Part shown: in pieces, positions 34,531 through 42,355 of the stretch
Numbering within the stretch: the stretch's first letter is position 1
Layout of the letters: each line of letters opens with the position of its first letter
Assembly (NCBI GenBank): GCA_041746135.1
Contig: JBGTHQ010000028.1
Location: 1 to 64,000 of the forward strand
Direction: 5' to 3'
Source: Alg239-R122 sp041746135
Lineage (GTDB): Bacteria; Pseudomonadota; Alphaproteobacteria; Sphingomonadales; Sphingomonadaceae
DNA length: 64,000 bases
Translations under genes and position numbers: made by a program
The notes under the pieces: model-generated
Databases searched by the model: none
What the model was told of the DNA's origin: nothing
Seen by the model: only the letters and a program-made list of their open reading frames with translations

Positions 34531-34552
34531 GGTTGGGTCACTGAGTAAGTTT

Positions 34553-34616
34553 ACAAAAATATTTTTTGTTGACGTTTCTCTTGTTTGTTGACAAATATCT
34601 TATAAAGCATATTTGT
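34553..34616 (+). promoter_or_regulatory. Promoter region of the A+T-rich gene pair with two inverted repeats
   Basis: TTGACA lies at 34588-34593 and a second TTGACG at 34569-34574. ACAAATAT (34591-34598) and ATATTTGT (34609-34616) form a perfect inverted repeat with a 10-base spacer. A near-palindrome ACAAAAAT-ATTTTTTGT lies at 34553-34569. The two share the ACAAA.../...TTTGT pattern, suggesting paired operators for the HTH protein encoded downstream. An AGGAGA ribosome site (34627-34632) precedes ATG 34637. Confidence 0.5.
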
Positions 34617-34636
34617 AAATTAGTACAGGAGATTTT

Positions 34637-35230
34637 ATGACACCTTGGGAACATCATCCGGCGCTTAAATCTGAACGCTTGATCCATATCGCAGAGCTTA
34701 TTCAGAACGGGAGAAACTTCGCTCTTGATCATTACTACCCAGAGATTGGCTGTGATGGTTGGACTACAGGATGTGAAGCTTTCGCTTTTCAAAAGTATCA
34801 GATTATAGAATCTGCACAAACAATTGAATGGCTCAGTATTCTTGATCGAAGTATGCAATTTGTTTTTGCTATTGATGGGGTTCCTATTCGTTTTTATCGC
34901 GGAGAGGCGAACGAGCCGCACAAACGAACACTCCAGCAAACTTTCGTAGAATTGAAGCAATACAGCCTTTTTAGTTCCGAAGAGCTCGTAAAGCTGTCGA
35001 ATAATCCACTTTACAGGTTTGCAGTTGAAACTGATTTTGAAGGTTCTATCACTGCGATAATCTTCGTTATGCTTGATGGTGAAGACCCTGTTGTGACTTG
35101 GGAAATTCCTCTTGATAGTCCAGTTAGCAAAGTCGCTCCTCTGTGGACTGAAGAAAACGAAGGCGTTAAACTCAGTTCTCCATCTATCGGAGTACCTAAC
35201 AAGCGGCAAAATGCTGATCTTGCAGATTAG
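34637..35230 (+). CDS. Unrecognised 197-aa protein, first gene of A+T-rich pair
   Basis: I do not recognise this family. The sequence has no membrane segment or signal peptide and looks like a compact mixed alpha/beta cytoplasmic protein. Notable stretches are FALDHYYPEIGCDGWTTGCE, VFAIDGVPIRFYRGEANEPH and ITAIIFVMLDGEDPVVTWE, with a polar tail. It has its own promoter region and ribosome site and is followed after 6 bases by the HTH-ImmA/IrrE gene, so the two form an operon. Codon use is strongly A/T-ending, unlike the neighbours, which supports transfer from elsewhere. By position it is a candidate toxin or effector controlled by the peptidase-HTH partner. That is inference. Confidence 0.8.
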   Translation: MTPWEHHPALKSERLIHIAELIQNGRNFALDHYYPEIGCDGWTTGCEAFAFQKYQIIESAQTIEWLSILDRSMQFVFAIDGVPIRFYRGEANEPHKRTLQQTFVELKQYSLFSSEELVKLSNNPLYRFAVETDFEGSITAIIFVMLDGEDPVVTWEIPLDSPVSKVAPLWTEENEGVKLSSPSIGVPNKRQNADLAD

Positions 35231-35236
35231 TATTTT

Positions 35237-36358
35237 ATGAACCCAGAGTCAAAATTATCGGGAGAGCAGCTCAGGCTTGCTAGACTTTCTCATGGCTTAT
35301 CGCTTGAAGAATTAGGTGAACATATTGGCCACACGAGGCAATACATTCACCAATTGGAGACAGGATCAAGAAGTCCAACAGACATTACCCTCGAGGCTTT
35401 GTCTGACGTCTTAAGTGTTACTACATCTTTTTTGGAGCAACCGTTTCGCTCGACAGTTCGTCCCGAACAATGTCATTTCAGAGGGCATGCCAATCGACCT
35501 GTTTCTGTTACAAGCCAAATATTGGCTAGAGGAACTTTGTTAGACAGATTGATAGTTATAATTGATCGGCATTTAGAACTCCCAGATGTAAGTTTTCCTG
35601 ATATATCAATAAATTCTCTTGAAGAAATCGAACAAGCAGCTGAGCAAGCACGCGTTTTTTGGGGATTGGGCACGACCGGCCCAATTATGAGTATGATGCG
35701 AGTTGTAGAGAATGCTGGTGCAGTCGTAACATATTTTGGTGATTTGTCAGACAGAGTAGACGCTTTTTCCATGGACCGTCGTCGTCCCATCATCGTCAGA
35801 AGTTCATTGAAACAGAGTTTGTTTAGGCAGAGATTTGATTTTGCACACGAATGCGGACACTTGATTATGCACCGCGGTGTACATACTGGGGATAGAGAAA
35901 CTGAAACACAGGCTCATAGATTTGCGAGTGCATTTCTATTTCCGAGAAGCGCATTTTTGAAAGAGTTTCCTCGCGGAAGAAGAATCGACTGGGGGGCTTT
36001 ATATCAGCTCAAAATTCGTTGGAAAATGTCAGTCCGTGCGATAATTAAGCGTGGTTATGACCTGAAAATAATAACGCCAGCGCAATATAAAACTGCAAAC
36101 ATTTATCTTGCAAAATCTGGTCAAACGAAAATTGAAAAATATGATAATGATCCAAATTATCCGGTCGAGGAGCCTGAACTACTTTCCCACGCTCTAAATT
36201 TGCTAAATGAACACGTACCAGGTGGTGTGAAAAGGATTTGTAATGAAGCGGGTCTGAAAGAACCTATAATCGAGGTTATTTCTGGATTAAAAATACAAAA
36301 TTTTAAAGCTGTGCATTATAGCTCTAATATCATTCCATTTTCGAAACAAAAAACATAA
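35237..36358 (+). CDS. HTH (XRE) - ImmA/IrrE (M78) metallopeptidase protein
   Basis: The 373-residue protein has an XRE-type HTH at residues about 8-60 (LRLARLSHGLSLEELGEHIG, HTRQYIHQLETG) and an ImmA/IrrE zinc-peptidase domain with H204-E-C-G-H208 in FDFAHECGHLIMHRG, then ETQAHRFASAFLFP, the usual second part of the site. A C-terminal helical region follows. Such proteins are regulators that remove a repressor or act as antitoxins by proteolysis (ImmA of ICEBs1, IrrE of Deinococcus). No strong ribosome site is seen at ATG 35237; coupling to the upstream gene is likely. The gene is A+T rich. From memory, the anti-phage RosmerTA system pairs a protein of this architecture with a toxin, so this pair may belong there or be a relative. 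Confidence 0.9.
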   Translation: MNPESKLSGEQLRLARLSHGLSLEELGEHIGHTRQYIHQLETGSRSPTDITLEALSDVLSVTTSFLEQPFRSTVRPEQCHFRGHANRPVSVTSQILARGTLLDRLIVIIDRHLELPDVSFPDISINSLEEIEQAAEQARVFWGLGTTGPIMSMMRVVENAGAVVTYFGDLSDRVDAFSMDRRRPIIVRSSLKQSLFRQRFDFAHECGHLIMHRGVHTGDRETETQAHRFASAFLFPRSAFLKEFPRGRRIDWGALYQLKIRWKMSVRAIIKRGYDLKIITPAQYKTANIYLAKSGQTKIEKYDNDPNYPVEEPELLSHALNLLNEHVPGGVKRICNEAGLKEPIIEVISGLKIQNFKAVHYSSNIIPFSKQKT

Positions 36359-36390
36359 ATCTTACATTGAACAAATATATTATAGTTAAT

Positions 36391-36417
36391 AAGTTTGATA
36401 ACCCTGAATACAAACTT
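36391..36417. repeat. Inverted repeat at the right side of the A+T-rich island
   Basis: AAGTTTG (36391-36397) and CAAACTT (36411-36417) pair perfectly around 13 bases. There is no T run, so it is a weak terminator at best. The surrounding 36359-36530 is very A+T rich and non-coding. At 36371-36384 ACAAATATATTATA repeats, with one change, the ACAAATATCTTATA of 34591-34604. Confidence 0.35.
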
Positions 36418-36602
36418 CTTAATAGCTCGATGTGACGCCTCATCTCCAATGCAACTTGGCAATATATTGCTTAGTTCGTTTCTCTCGCTTTAAACTAGAG
36501 AGCAAATGAACGCGTCTACAGAATGTTAAGGTGACCTTTTTGGGAACCCCCGCCCCTCCCGCGGGTAGGGATCACACACCCATAAAAAAGGACGCGCTCT
36601 CC

Positions 36603-37427
36603 ATGCCCCATATCACCACCCGCGACAATAACCGGATCTACGTCAAGACATGGGGCACGGGGCGTCCCGTCATTCTGATGCACGGCTGGCCGCTGACGGC
36701 GGATAGCTGGGACCGGATCGGCTATGCGCTGGCCGAGGCGGGGCACCGGGTGATCGCTTATGACCGCAAGGGATTCGGGCGGTCCGACCAGCCATGGGAC
36801 GGGTATGATTATGACAGCCTGACCGACGACCTGGCCGACGTGATGCGCGAGACCGGCGCGGAGAAGGACGCGCGGATCATCGGGTTCTCGATGGGCGGCG
36901 GCGAAGTCGCGCGCTATATGTCGCGCCATGACGGCAAGGGCGTGGTCAAGGCCGGGCTGATCTCCTCGGTCGTGCCCTATATGCTCAAGACCGATGACAA
37001 TCCCGAAGGCGTGCCGCAATCGACTTTCCACAAGATGACGCAGGGCATGCTCGAGGACCGGCCCAAATTCATGTTCGATTTCCTGAAGGATTTTTTCGGC
37101 ATCGGCATGGTGTCGCATCCGGTTACTGACGAATATCACAAATGGGCGTGGAATATGTGCATGCAGGCCGGATTGCGCCCGACCCTGGCCTGTGCCGAAG
37201 CGTTCGGTACGACCGATTTCAGGGCCGATCTTGCCGCCTTCATCGTCCCCACGCTGATCGTGCATGGCACCAAGGACAAGACCGTACCGATCGATGCGGC
37301 GGGCCGGGCCGCGGCCAAGGGTATTTCACAGGCGCAGCTGATCGAATATGACGGCGAACCGCATGGCCTGTTCGCCACCCAGACCCAGCGGCTGATCAAC
37401 GATCTGAAAGCGTTTTTGGCAGGCTGA
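36603..37427 (+). CDS. Alpha/beta hydrolase, non-heme chloroperoxidase-like
   Basis: The 274-residue protein has the alpha/beta hydrolase fold: oxyanion region LMHGWPLTADSWD, nucleophile elbow GFSMGGGE (serine near residue 97), acid in IVHGTKDKTVP and histidine in GEPHGLF near residue 254. It resembles cofactor-free haloperoxidases/esterases (family around Cpo/arylesterase); the natural substrate is unknown. ATG 36603 follows an AAAGGAC ribosome site. It marks the return to G+C-rich DNA. Confidence 0.88.
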   Translation: MPHITTRDNNRIYVKTWGTGRPVILMHGWPLTADSWDRIGYALAEAGHRVIAYDRKGFGRSDQPWDGYDYDSLTDDLADVMRETGAEKDARIIGFSMGGGEVARYMSRHDGKGVVKAGLISSVVPYMLKTDDNPEGVPQSTFHKMTQGMLEDRPKFMFDFLKDFFGIGMVSHPVTDEYHKWAWNMCMQAGLRPTLACAEAFGTTDFRADLAAFIVPTLIVHGTKDKTVPIDAAGRAAAKGISQAQLIEYDGEPHGLFATQTQRLINDLKAFLAG

Positions 37428-37491
37428 GGTCGGACGTGAGGCTGAACTGCCGTAAATTCGGGGCGGAGCAAAAAACATCTTTCCTACAACC

Positions 37492-38025
37492 ATGCCGTTC
37501 AGGCATATGATGGAGATGGACCACAATATTCCCCCGCCCGCCCCCGGATTTTCGCACGAAGATTCTGATGAAATTATTCCATTCGATCCGCTGCCCTGCC
37601 GCCGCCATGACGGGTGGACGGTAGCGCGGCAGCGCGATTTTATCCGCTATCTGCAAATGATCGGCATGGTCGGTGCCTCTGCGAAGGCGGTGGGCAAGAG
37701 CCCGGCTTCGGCCTATAAGCTGCGCCAGCGTGCGGGCGCGGAAAGCTTTGCGCAGGCGTTGGACCTGGCGGTTTTGATGGGCTCGGATAATGTCCGCAGC
37801 ATGGCGATTGAGCGCGCCGTCGAGGGATATAAAGTGCCCTATTTCCATGGCGGGCGACAACGCGGCGAGACGCTGCGTTATGACAACCGCCTGCTGATGA
37901 CCGCGCTCAATGCATTAGCGCGGATGCAGGGCAAAACCGCAGGCGAAGTCGATCAGGATACAGCAGCACCCTGGCGAAATGGAGAAGGCGGCGATTACGG
38001 GAGCGGGCAAAAGCGACAAAGGTGA
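37492..38025 (+). CDS. Conserved HTH-containing hypothetical protein
   Basis: The frame encodes up to 177 residues. The middle (GWTVARQRDFIRYLQMIGMV then ASAKAVGKSPASAYKLRQRA) looks like a helix-turn-helix of the kind found in phage terminase small subunits and in a group of sphingomonad hypothetical proteins of the form W-x-x-x-R-Q-x-x-F. The tail is polar. Starts at 37492, 37507, 37510 and 37516 are all in frame and no ribosome site decides. It stands alone; no terminase large subunit is near. Function unknown. Confidence 0.7.
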   Translation: MPFRHMMEMDHNIPPPAPGFSHEDSDEIIPFDPLPCRRHDGWTVARQRDFIRYLQMIGMVGASAKAVGKSPASAYKLRQRAGAESFAQALDLAVLMGSDNVRSMAIERAVEGYKVPYFHGGRQRGETLRYDNRLLMTALNALARMQGKTAGEVDQDTAAPWRNGEGGDYGSGQKRQR

Positions 38026-38102
38026 CGAAGTGGACACCGTTCACCGCAATATCGCGGGGACATAGCGCCATCTTTCTCAACATTGCCGGACCTTCCCCCG
38101 GA

Positions 38103-39857
38103 TCAGAACACCGCCTTGGCTTCTTTTTCCTGCATCATCGCCTTGCGCACCATCGGGATCGGCGGGCCGCCATAGCCCAGGAATTCGTCGTGGAACGCTT
38201 TCCACGCCTTGCGTCCGCCCTTGTCAGCGGTCCAGTCCTCACGCAGCTTGCGGATCATCAGCTTGCCGAGCGTATAGTTGAGATAGGCGGGATCGTAAGT
38301 ACCGCGCGCCGATTGCTGCAACGCGGTGCCCTCGACCTGATAGCACTCATTGATAAAGAGCTGTTTCGATTGCTCCATGCTCATGCCGCGGGCATGCAGC
38401 CCGATTGCGGAGAGATAGCGGCAGTCGCGCAGCAGCGCGTTGCTGATCTGGCCGATACGCACTTCGGCGGGGGCCAGCCCCGGCATGGCGGTGTCGAGCC
38501 CGGCCTCGACCATCATTTCCTCGCCATAATGCGCCCATCCCTCGGCAAAGGCATAGCCGACAAACAGCCGCCCGAAGATCGAGTCCGAACGGTTGGCGTG
38601 CAAGAAATTGAGGAAGTGGCCGGGCCAAATTTCATGCACGCTGGTCCCCAGCAGATCGGCCTTGCCGGGGACGAATTCGTCCTGCGTTTTCTGGTCCCAG
38701 CTGGGATCGGGCGGGCTGATATAATAGACCGAGGGCAACCCTTTTTCGTAGGGCCCAGGTATATCGATATAGGCTGAATTTTGCCGGTTATAGGGCGGCG
38801 ATTCCTCGACCTGTGCGGTTTCGGTGCCGGGGATCGACACGATGTCCCTGGCGAGAATGAACCGCTTGAGTGGCGGCAGCTGGCGGCGCGCTTCGGCGAC
38901 CGGTCCGTCGGACGCCTTGTTGGCATTCATCTTGTTCATGCACGCCTGCATGCTCCCGCCGGGCAGATAACCGGCACAGGCGGCTTTGAGCGCATCCTGA
39001 TTGCGTTTCAGGTCGGCGCGGCCGATCGCCTCGAGCTCGTCGAGCGGGACATTGACGCCTTCGGTGCGCGAAACCATGCGCGCAAAACGGTCGGCGCCCA
39101 GCGCGAAATCCTGCGTCGCGGTGGCTTGCTTGGCCTGCAGGAAATCGGCCACGCCCTGCATCGCCAGCGATGCCCTGCCCGCCGCGGTGCTGAACTCGTC
39201 CTGCAATCCGGCATCGCGCACATCGGCAAAAGCCGCCTTTGCATCGCCCACGAAAAACTCGCCAAACCCGCCAAAGCCGGCCACGCCGTATTTGATATAG
39301 CTGGCAGGCAGATCGCCTTTCAGATTGGCCTTGATCTGCTCGGCGGCGGCGGGGACGTTCTGCGCATATTTGATGAACGCCTGCATCCGCGTCTTCTTGT
39401 CGGCATAGGGCCGCGCGATATAGACATTGGGATCGAGCGAACTGGTGTAGAATGCGGGGTTCTTGTGCGGCCAGTCGGCATCCTCGAGCCAGAACAGCTG
39501 CCCTTCGGCGACCGAGACCAGATAGTCGCGCTCGAACATCTGTTCGTGGGTCAGGCCCTGCGGATCGATCGAGCGGGCGTCGGCGATGGTTTTCTTGAGG
39601 AAATCGATATGCGCCTTCAGCCCGTCCTCGCTCCAGTCGGGCAGCTGGCCGTCAAATTCATGCTTGCCCTGATAGATCGCAAAATCGGGGTGCAGCGGCA
39701 TATAGCCGTCCAGAAATTCGCCCACGAAACCATCCCAGTCGGCTTTGACGAGCTGGCCCGGCTGCATTGTAGTAGGGCCGGTATCTTCGACTTTCTTGCA
39801 GGCGGCGGGAACGATGGCAACGCCGAGCATCAGAGCGGCAAGGGCGAGTTTTTTCAT
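38103..39857 (-). CDS. DUF885 lipoprotein, predicted zinc metallopeptidase
   Basis: The 584-residue protein begins with a lipoprotein signal peptide (ALAALMLGVAIVPAAC, cysteine at residue 20). The DUF885 zinc site is visible as HEIWPGH plus EGWAHYGEEM about 40 residues on, giving the third ligand. DUF885 proteins are M3/M32-like gluzincins, of unknown substrate, common in sphingomonads and often cell-envelope bound. It is divergent from the MFS exporter gene and convergent with the HTH gene. Confidence 0.88.
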   Translation of the reverse strand: MKKLALAALMLGVAIVPAACKKVEDTGPTTMQPGQLVKADWDGFVGEFLDGYMPLHPDFAIYQGKHEFDGQLPDWSEDGLKAHIDFLKKTIADARSIDPQGLTHEQMFERDYLVSVAEGQLFWLEDADWPHKNPAFYTSSLDPNVYIARPYADKKTRMQAFIKYAQNVPAAAEQIKANLKGDLPASYIKYGVAGFGGFGEFFVGDAKAAFADVRDAGLQDEFSTAAGRASLAMQGVADFLQAKQATATQDFALGADRFARMVSRTEGVNVPLDELEAIGRADLKRNQDALKAACAGYLPGGSMQACMNKMNANKASDGPVAEARRQLPPLKRFILARDIVSIPGTETAQVEESPPYNRQNSAYIDIPGPYEKGLPSVYYISPPDPSWDQKTQDEFVPGKADLLGTSVHEIWPGHFLNFLHANRSDSIFGRLFVGYAFAEGWAHYGEEMMVEAGLDTAMPGLAPAEVRIGQISNALLRDCRYLSAIGLHARGMSMEQSKQLFINECYQVEGTALQQSARGTYDPAYLNYTLGKLMIRKLREDWTADKGGRKAWKAFHDEFLGYGGPPIPMVRKAMMQEKEAKAVF

Positions 39858-39996
39858 ATAGGCGACTCCACAAGGGCAGGATCAAAGGCGGCAAACTGCC
39901 ATGTTAGGTATAAAACGCAAAGCGATTCCGCAAAACCGGCGCTGGCCCGCGAAATCGGTCTTTCCTACGCGGTGCATCTGGTTTAGCGAAGCGGGT

Positions 39997-41352
39997 GTGA
40001 ACGAAAGCCAAACAGACAGACCCGGTCACGGTCCGCATCCTTTTACGATAGCGAATTTCCGCTATTTGTGGTTTTCGCGGCTGTCGTCGATGTTCGCCTT
40101 GTATGCGATGATGCTGATATTGGGCTGGCAGGCCTATAATATCGCGCGTGAGGATATGGGGATCAGCGCTTCGGCGGGGATATTGGGCCTGCTGGGATTG
40201 CTGCAGTTCGTGCCGCTTTTCATCCTCACGCCGGTGGTGGGATGGGTGGCCGACCATATGGATCGGCGCTGGATCGTGCGCGCGGTGCTCGCCGCACAGT
40301 CGGCGATTGCGGGCCTGCTGGCGATGCTGACCTTGAACGACATGATCTCGCTCTGGGCGATCTATATCATCTCGGTGGCCTTAGGCATTTGCCGTGCGTT
40401 TCTGGGACCCGCCATTTCCTCGCTGGCGCCCAATGTCGTGCCCAAGGAATCGCTGCCTCGCGCCATTGCGCTGTCAACGATCGCATGGCAGGTCGGCGTG
40501 ATCGCGGGACCCGGTATGGCCGGACCGCTTTACAAGGTCGCCCCCTCGCTGCCCTATTTCGTATGCGCTGCGCTTTACCTGCTCGCCATGCTGGCCGCAT
40601 TCCTTATCACGCCCGTACCGCGCAGCCGGATCGATCGGACGCGCGGGCCGCTGCGGCAGGTGCTGGACGGGCTGTCCTATGTGGGCACGAACAAACTGGT
40701 GCTGGGTGCCATCACGCTGGACCTGTTCGTCATGTTCCTCGCCGGCGCGACGGCGATGATTCCGGTTTTTGCAAGAGACGTGCTGAACGCCGGAGAAATC
40801 GGCCTGTCGCTGCTGGCCGCCTCGCCAGCGGTGGGCGCGGTGATTGTTGCCGGCATATTTTCGGTCGTGCCGCTGTCGCGCAATGTCGGCAATGTCATGC
40901 TGGTATCGATGGCCGTCTTCGGTCTGGCCACGATCGGCTTTGGATTGAGTACATGGTTGCCGCTGTCGATGTTCTTTCTGGCGATCTGCGGCGCGGCGGA
41001 TATGTTCGGGGTCTATGTGCGCAGTTCGCTCATTCAACTGCATACCCCCGACGACAAGCGCGGCCGCGTTGGTGCGGTCAGCCAGATGACGATCAGTGCC
41101 TCCAACGAACTGGGCGACGCGTTTTCCGGCGGGCTAGCCCTTTTATTCGGTCCGGTCGCCGCCATTATCGCGGGCGGTACGGGTGCAATATTGGTCACGG
41201 CAGCGTGGTCGCGGCTCTTCCCACAACTGGGTGCAGCCAAGACATTCGATCCTCCCCAAGAGGTGCTGGACGCAGAGGAACGTATGCGGCGACCGGACGT
41301 TGACAGTGCACATGCACCCGGCGGCGATACGCCTGCGAAAACCATCATTTGA
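39997..41352 (+). CDS. MFS exporter, EntS/DHA3-like
   Basis: The protein has about 11 to 12 membrane helices, with the enterobactin-exporter-like pattern FRYLWFSRLSSMFALYAMMLI at the N terminus and VADHMDRRWIVRAVL between helices 2 and 3. Substrate unknown; the group includes siderophore and drug exporters. The start is uncertain: the frame is open from 39901, but GTG 39997 (MNESQTDRPG when translated) best fits the family. cysK begins 14 bases after its stop. Confidence 0.82.
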   Translation: MNESQTDRPGHGPHPFTIANFRYLWFSRLSSMFALYAMMLILGWQAYNIAREDMGISASAGILGLLGLLQFVPLFILTPVVGWVADHMDRRWIVRAVLAAQSAIAGLLAMLTLNDMISLWAIYIISVALGICRAFLGPAISSLAPNVVPKESLPRAIALSTIAWQVGVIAGPGMAGPLYKVAPSLPYFVCAALYLLAMLAAFLITPVPRSRIDRTRGPLRQVLDGLSYVGTNKLVLGAITLDLFVMFLAGATAMIPVFARDVLNAGEIGLSLLAASPAVGAVIVAGIFSVVPLSRNVGNVMLVSMAVFGLATIGFGLSTWLPLSMFFLAICGAADMFGVYVRSSLIQLHTPDDKRGRVGAVSQMTISASNELGDAFSGGLALLFGPVAAIIAGGTGAILVTAAWSRLFPQLGAAKTFDPPQEVLDAEERMRRPDVDSAHAPGGDTPAKTII

Positions 41353-41365
41353 GGAGAGACATTCC

Positions 41366-42283
41366 ATGAAAGCAGCCAATATTCTACAGACGATCGGCAA
41401 TACGCCGCATATCCGCATCAACCGCCTGTTCGGCGACCGCGAGGTCTGGATAAAATCGGAACGCGCCAATCCCGGCGGCTCGATCAAGGACCGGATCGCG
41501 CTGGCGATGGTCGAGGATGCCGAGAAATCGGGTGCGCTCAAACCGGGCGGCACGATCATCGAACCGACATCGGGCAATACCGGCGTCGGGCTTGCCATGG
41601 TGGCGGCGGTCAAGGGCTACAAGCTTGTGTTGGTCATGCCGGAATCGATGTCGATCGAGCGGCGCCGCCTGATGCTGGCCTATGGAGCCACGTTCGATTT
41701 GACCGACAAGGCCAAGGGCATGAAGGGCGCGATTGACCGCGCACAGGAACTGGTTGACGAAACACCCGGCTCTTGGATGCCGCAACAGTTTGAAAACCCC
41801 GCGAATGTCGATGTGCATGTGCACACGACAGCCGAGGAGATACTGGCCGATTTTAAGGATGCGCCAATCGATGTGATCATAACCGGCGTTGGCACGGGAG
41901 GCCATATTACCGGCGTTGCCGAAGCATTGAAAAAACATTGGCCGGACCTGAAAGTCTATGCCGTCGAACCGGTAGGTTCTCCCGTAATTAGCGGCGGCCA
42001 GCCCGGTCCGCACCCCATACAGGGTATCGGCGCGGGATTCATTCCCGGTAATCTACATACCAAGGCGATCGACGGGGCGATCCAGGTCGACCCGGAAGAC
42101 GCCAAGGACATGGCCCGCCGCAGTGCTGCCGAAGAGGGTACATTGGTGGGTATCAGCTCGGGCGCGACCTTAGCCGCGATCGCGCAAAAGCTGCCCGATC
42201 TGGATGAAAATACGCGCGTACTGGGTTTCAACTATGATACCGGCGAGCGGTATTTGTCGGTTCCTGATTTCCTGCCTGAATAG
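41366..42283 (+). CDS. cysK: Cysteine synthase A
   Basis: O-acetylserine sulfhydrylase of 305 residues. The PLP lysine is K41 in NPGGSIKDR, the substrate loop is EPTSGNTGVG, and the phosphate loop is GVGTGGHITG. A GAGGAGAG ribosome site precedes ATG 41366. Ends before a bidirectional terminator. Confidence 0.97.
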   Translation: MKAANILQTIGNTPHIRINRLFGDREVWIKSERANPGGSIKDRIALAMVEDAEKSGALKPGGTIIEPTSGNTGVGLAMVAAVKGYKLVLVMPESMSIERRRLMLAYGATFDLTDKAKGMKGAIDRAQELVDETPGSWMPQQFENPANVDVHVHTTAEEILADFKDAPIDVIITGVGTGGHITGVAEALKKHWPDLKVYAVEPVGSPVISGGQPGPHPIQGIGAGFIPGNLHTKAIDGAIQVDPEDAKDMARRSAAEEGTLVGISSGATLAAIAQKLPDLDENTRVLGFNYDTGERYLSVPDFLPE

Positions 42284-42300
42284 GCACTGTAAAATAGCAT

Positions 42301-42331
42301 AAAAAAGGGCCGCAACACCGCGGCCCTTTTT
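42301..42331. terminator. Bidirectional terminator between cysK and acyl-CoA dehydrogenase
   Basis: GGGCCGC (42307-42313) pairs perfectly with GCGGCCC (42320-42326) around AACACC, flanked by six A on the left and five T on the right. It can serve both convergent genes. Confidence 0.92.
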
Positions 42332-42355
42332 GAATTTACGGTATCATTCGGAAAG

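Noticed and set aside
34540..36530. The A+T-rich stretch as a prophage or integrative element
   Set aside because: No integrase, transposase, tRNA end or phage structural gene is present; only the two-gene pair fits in it.
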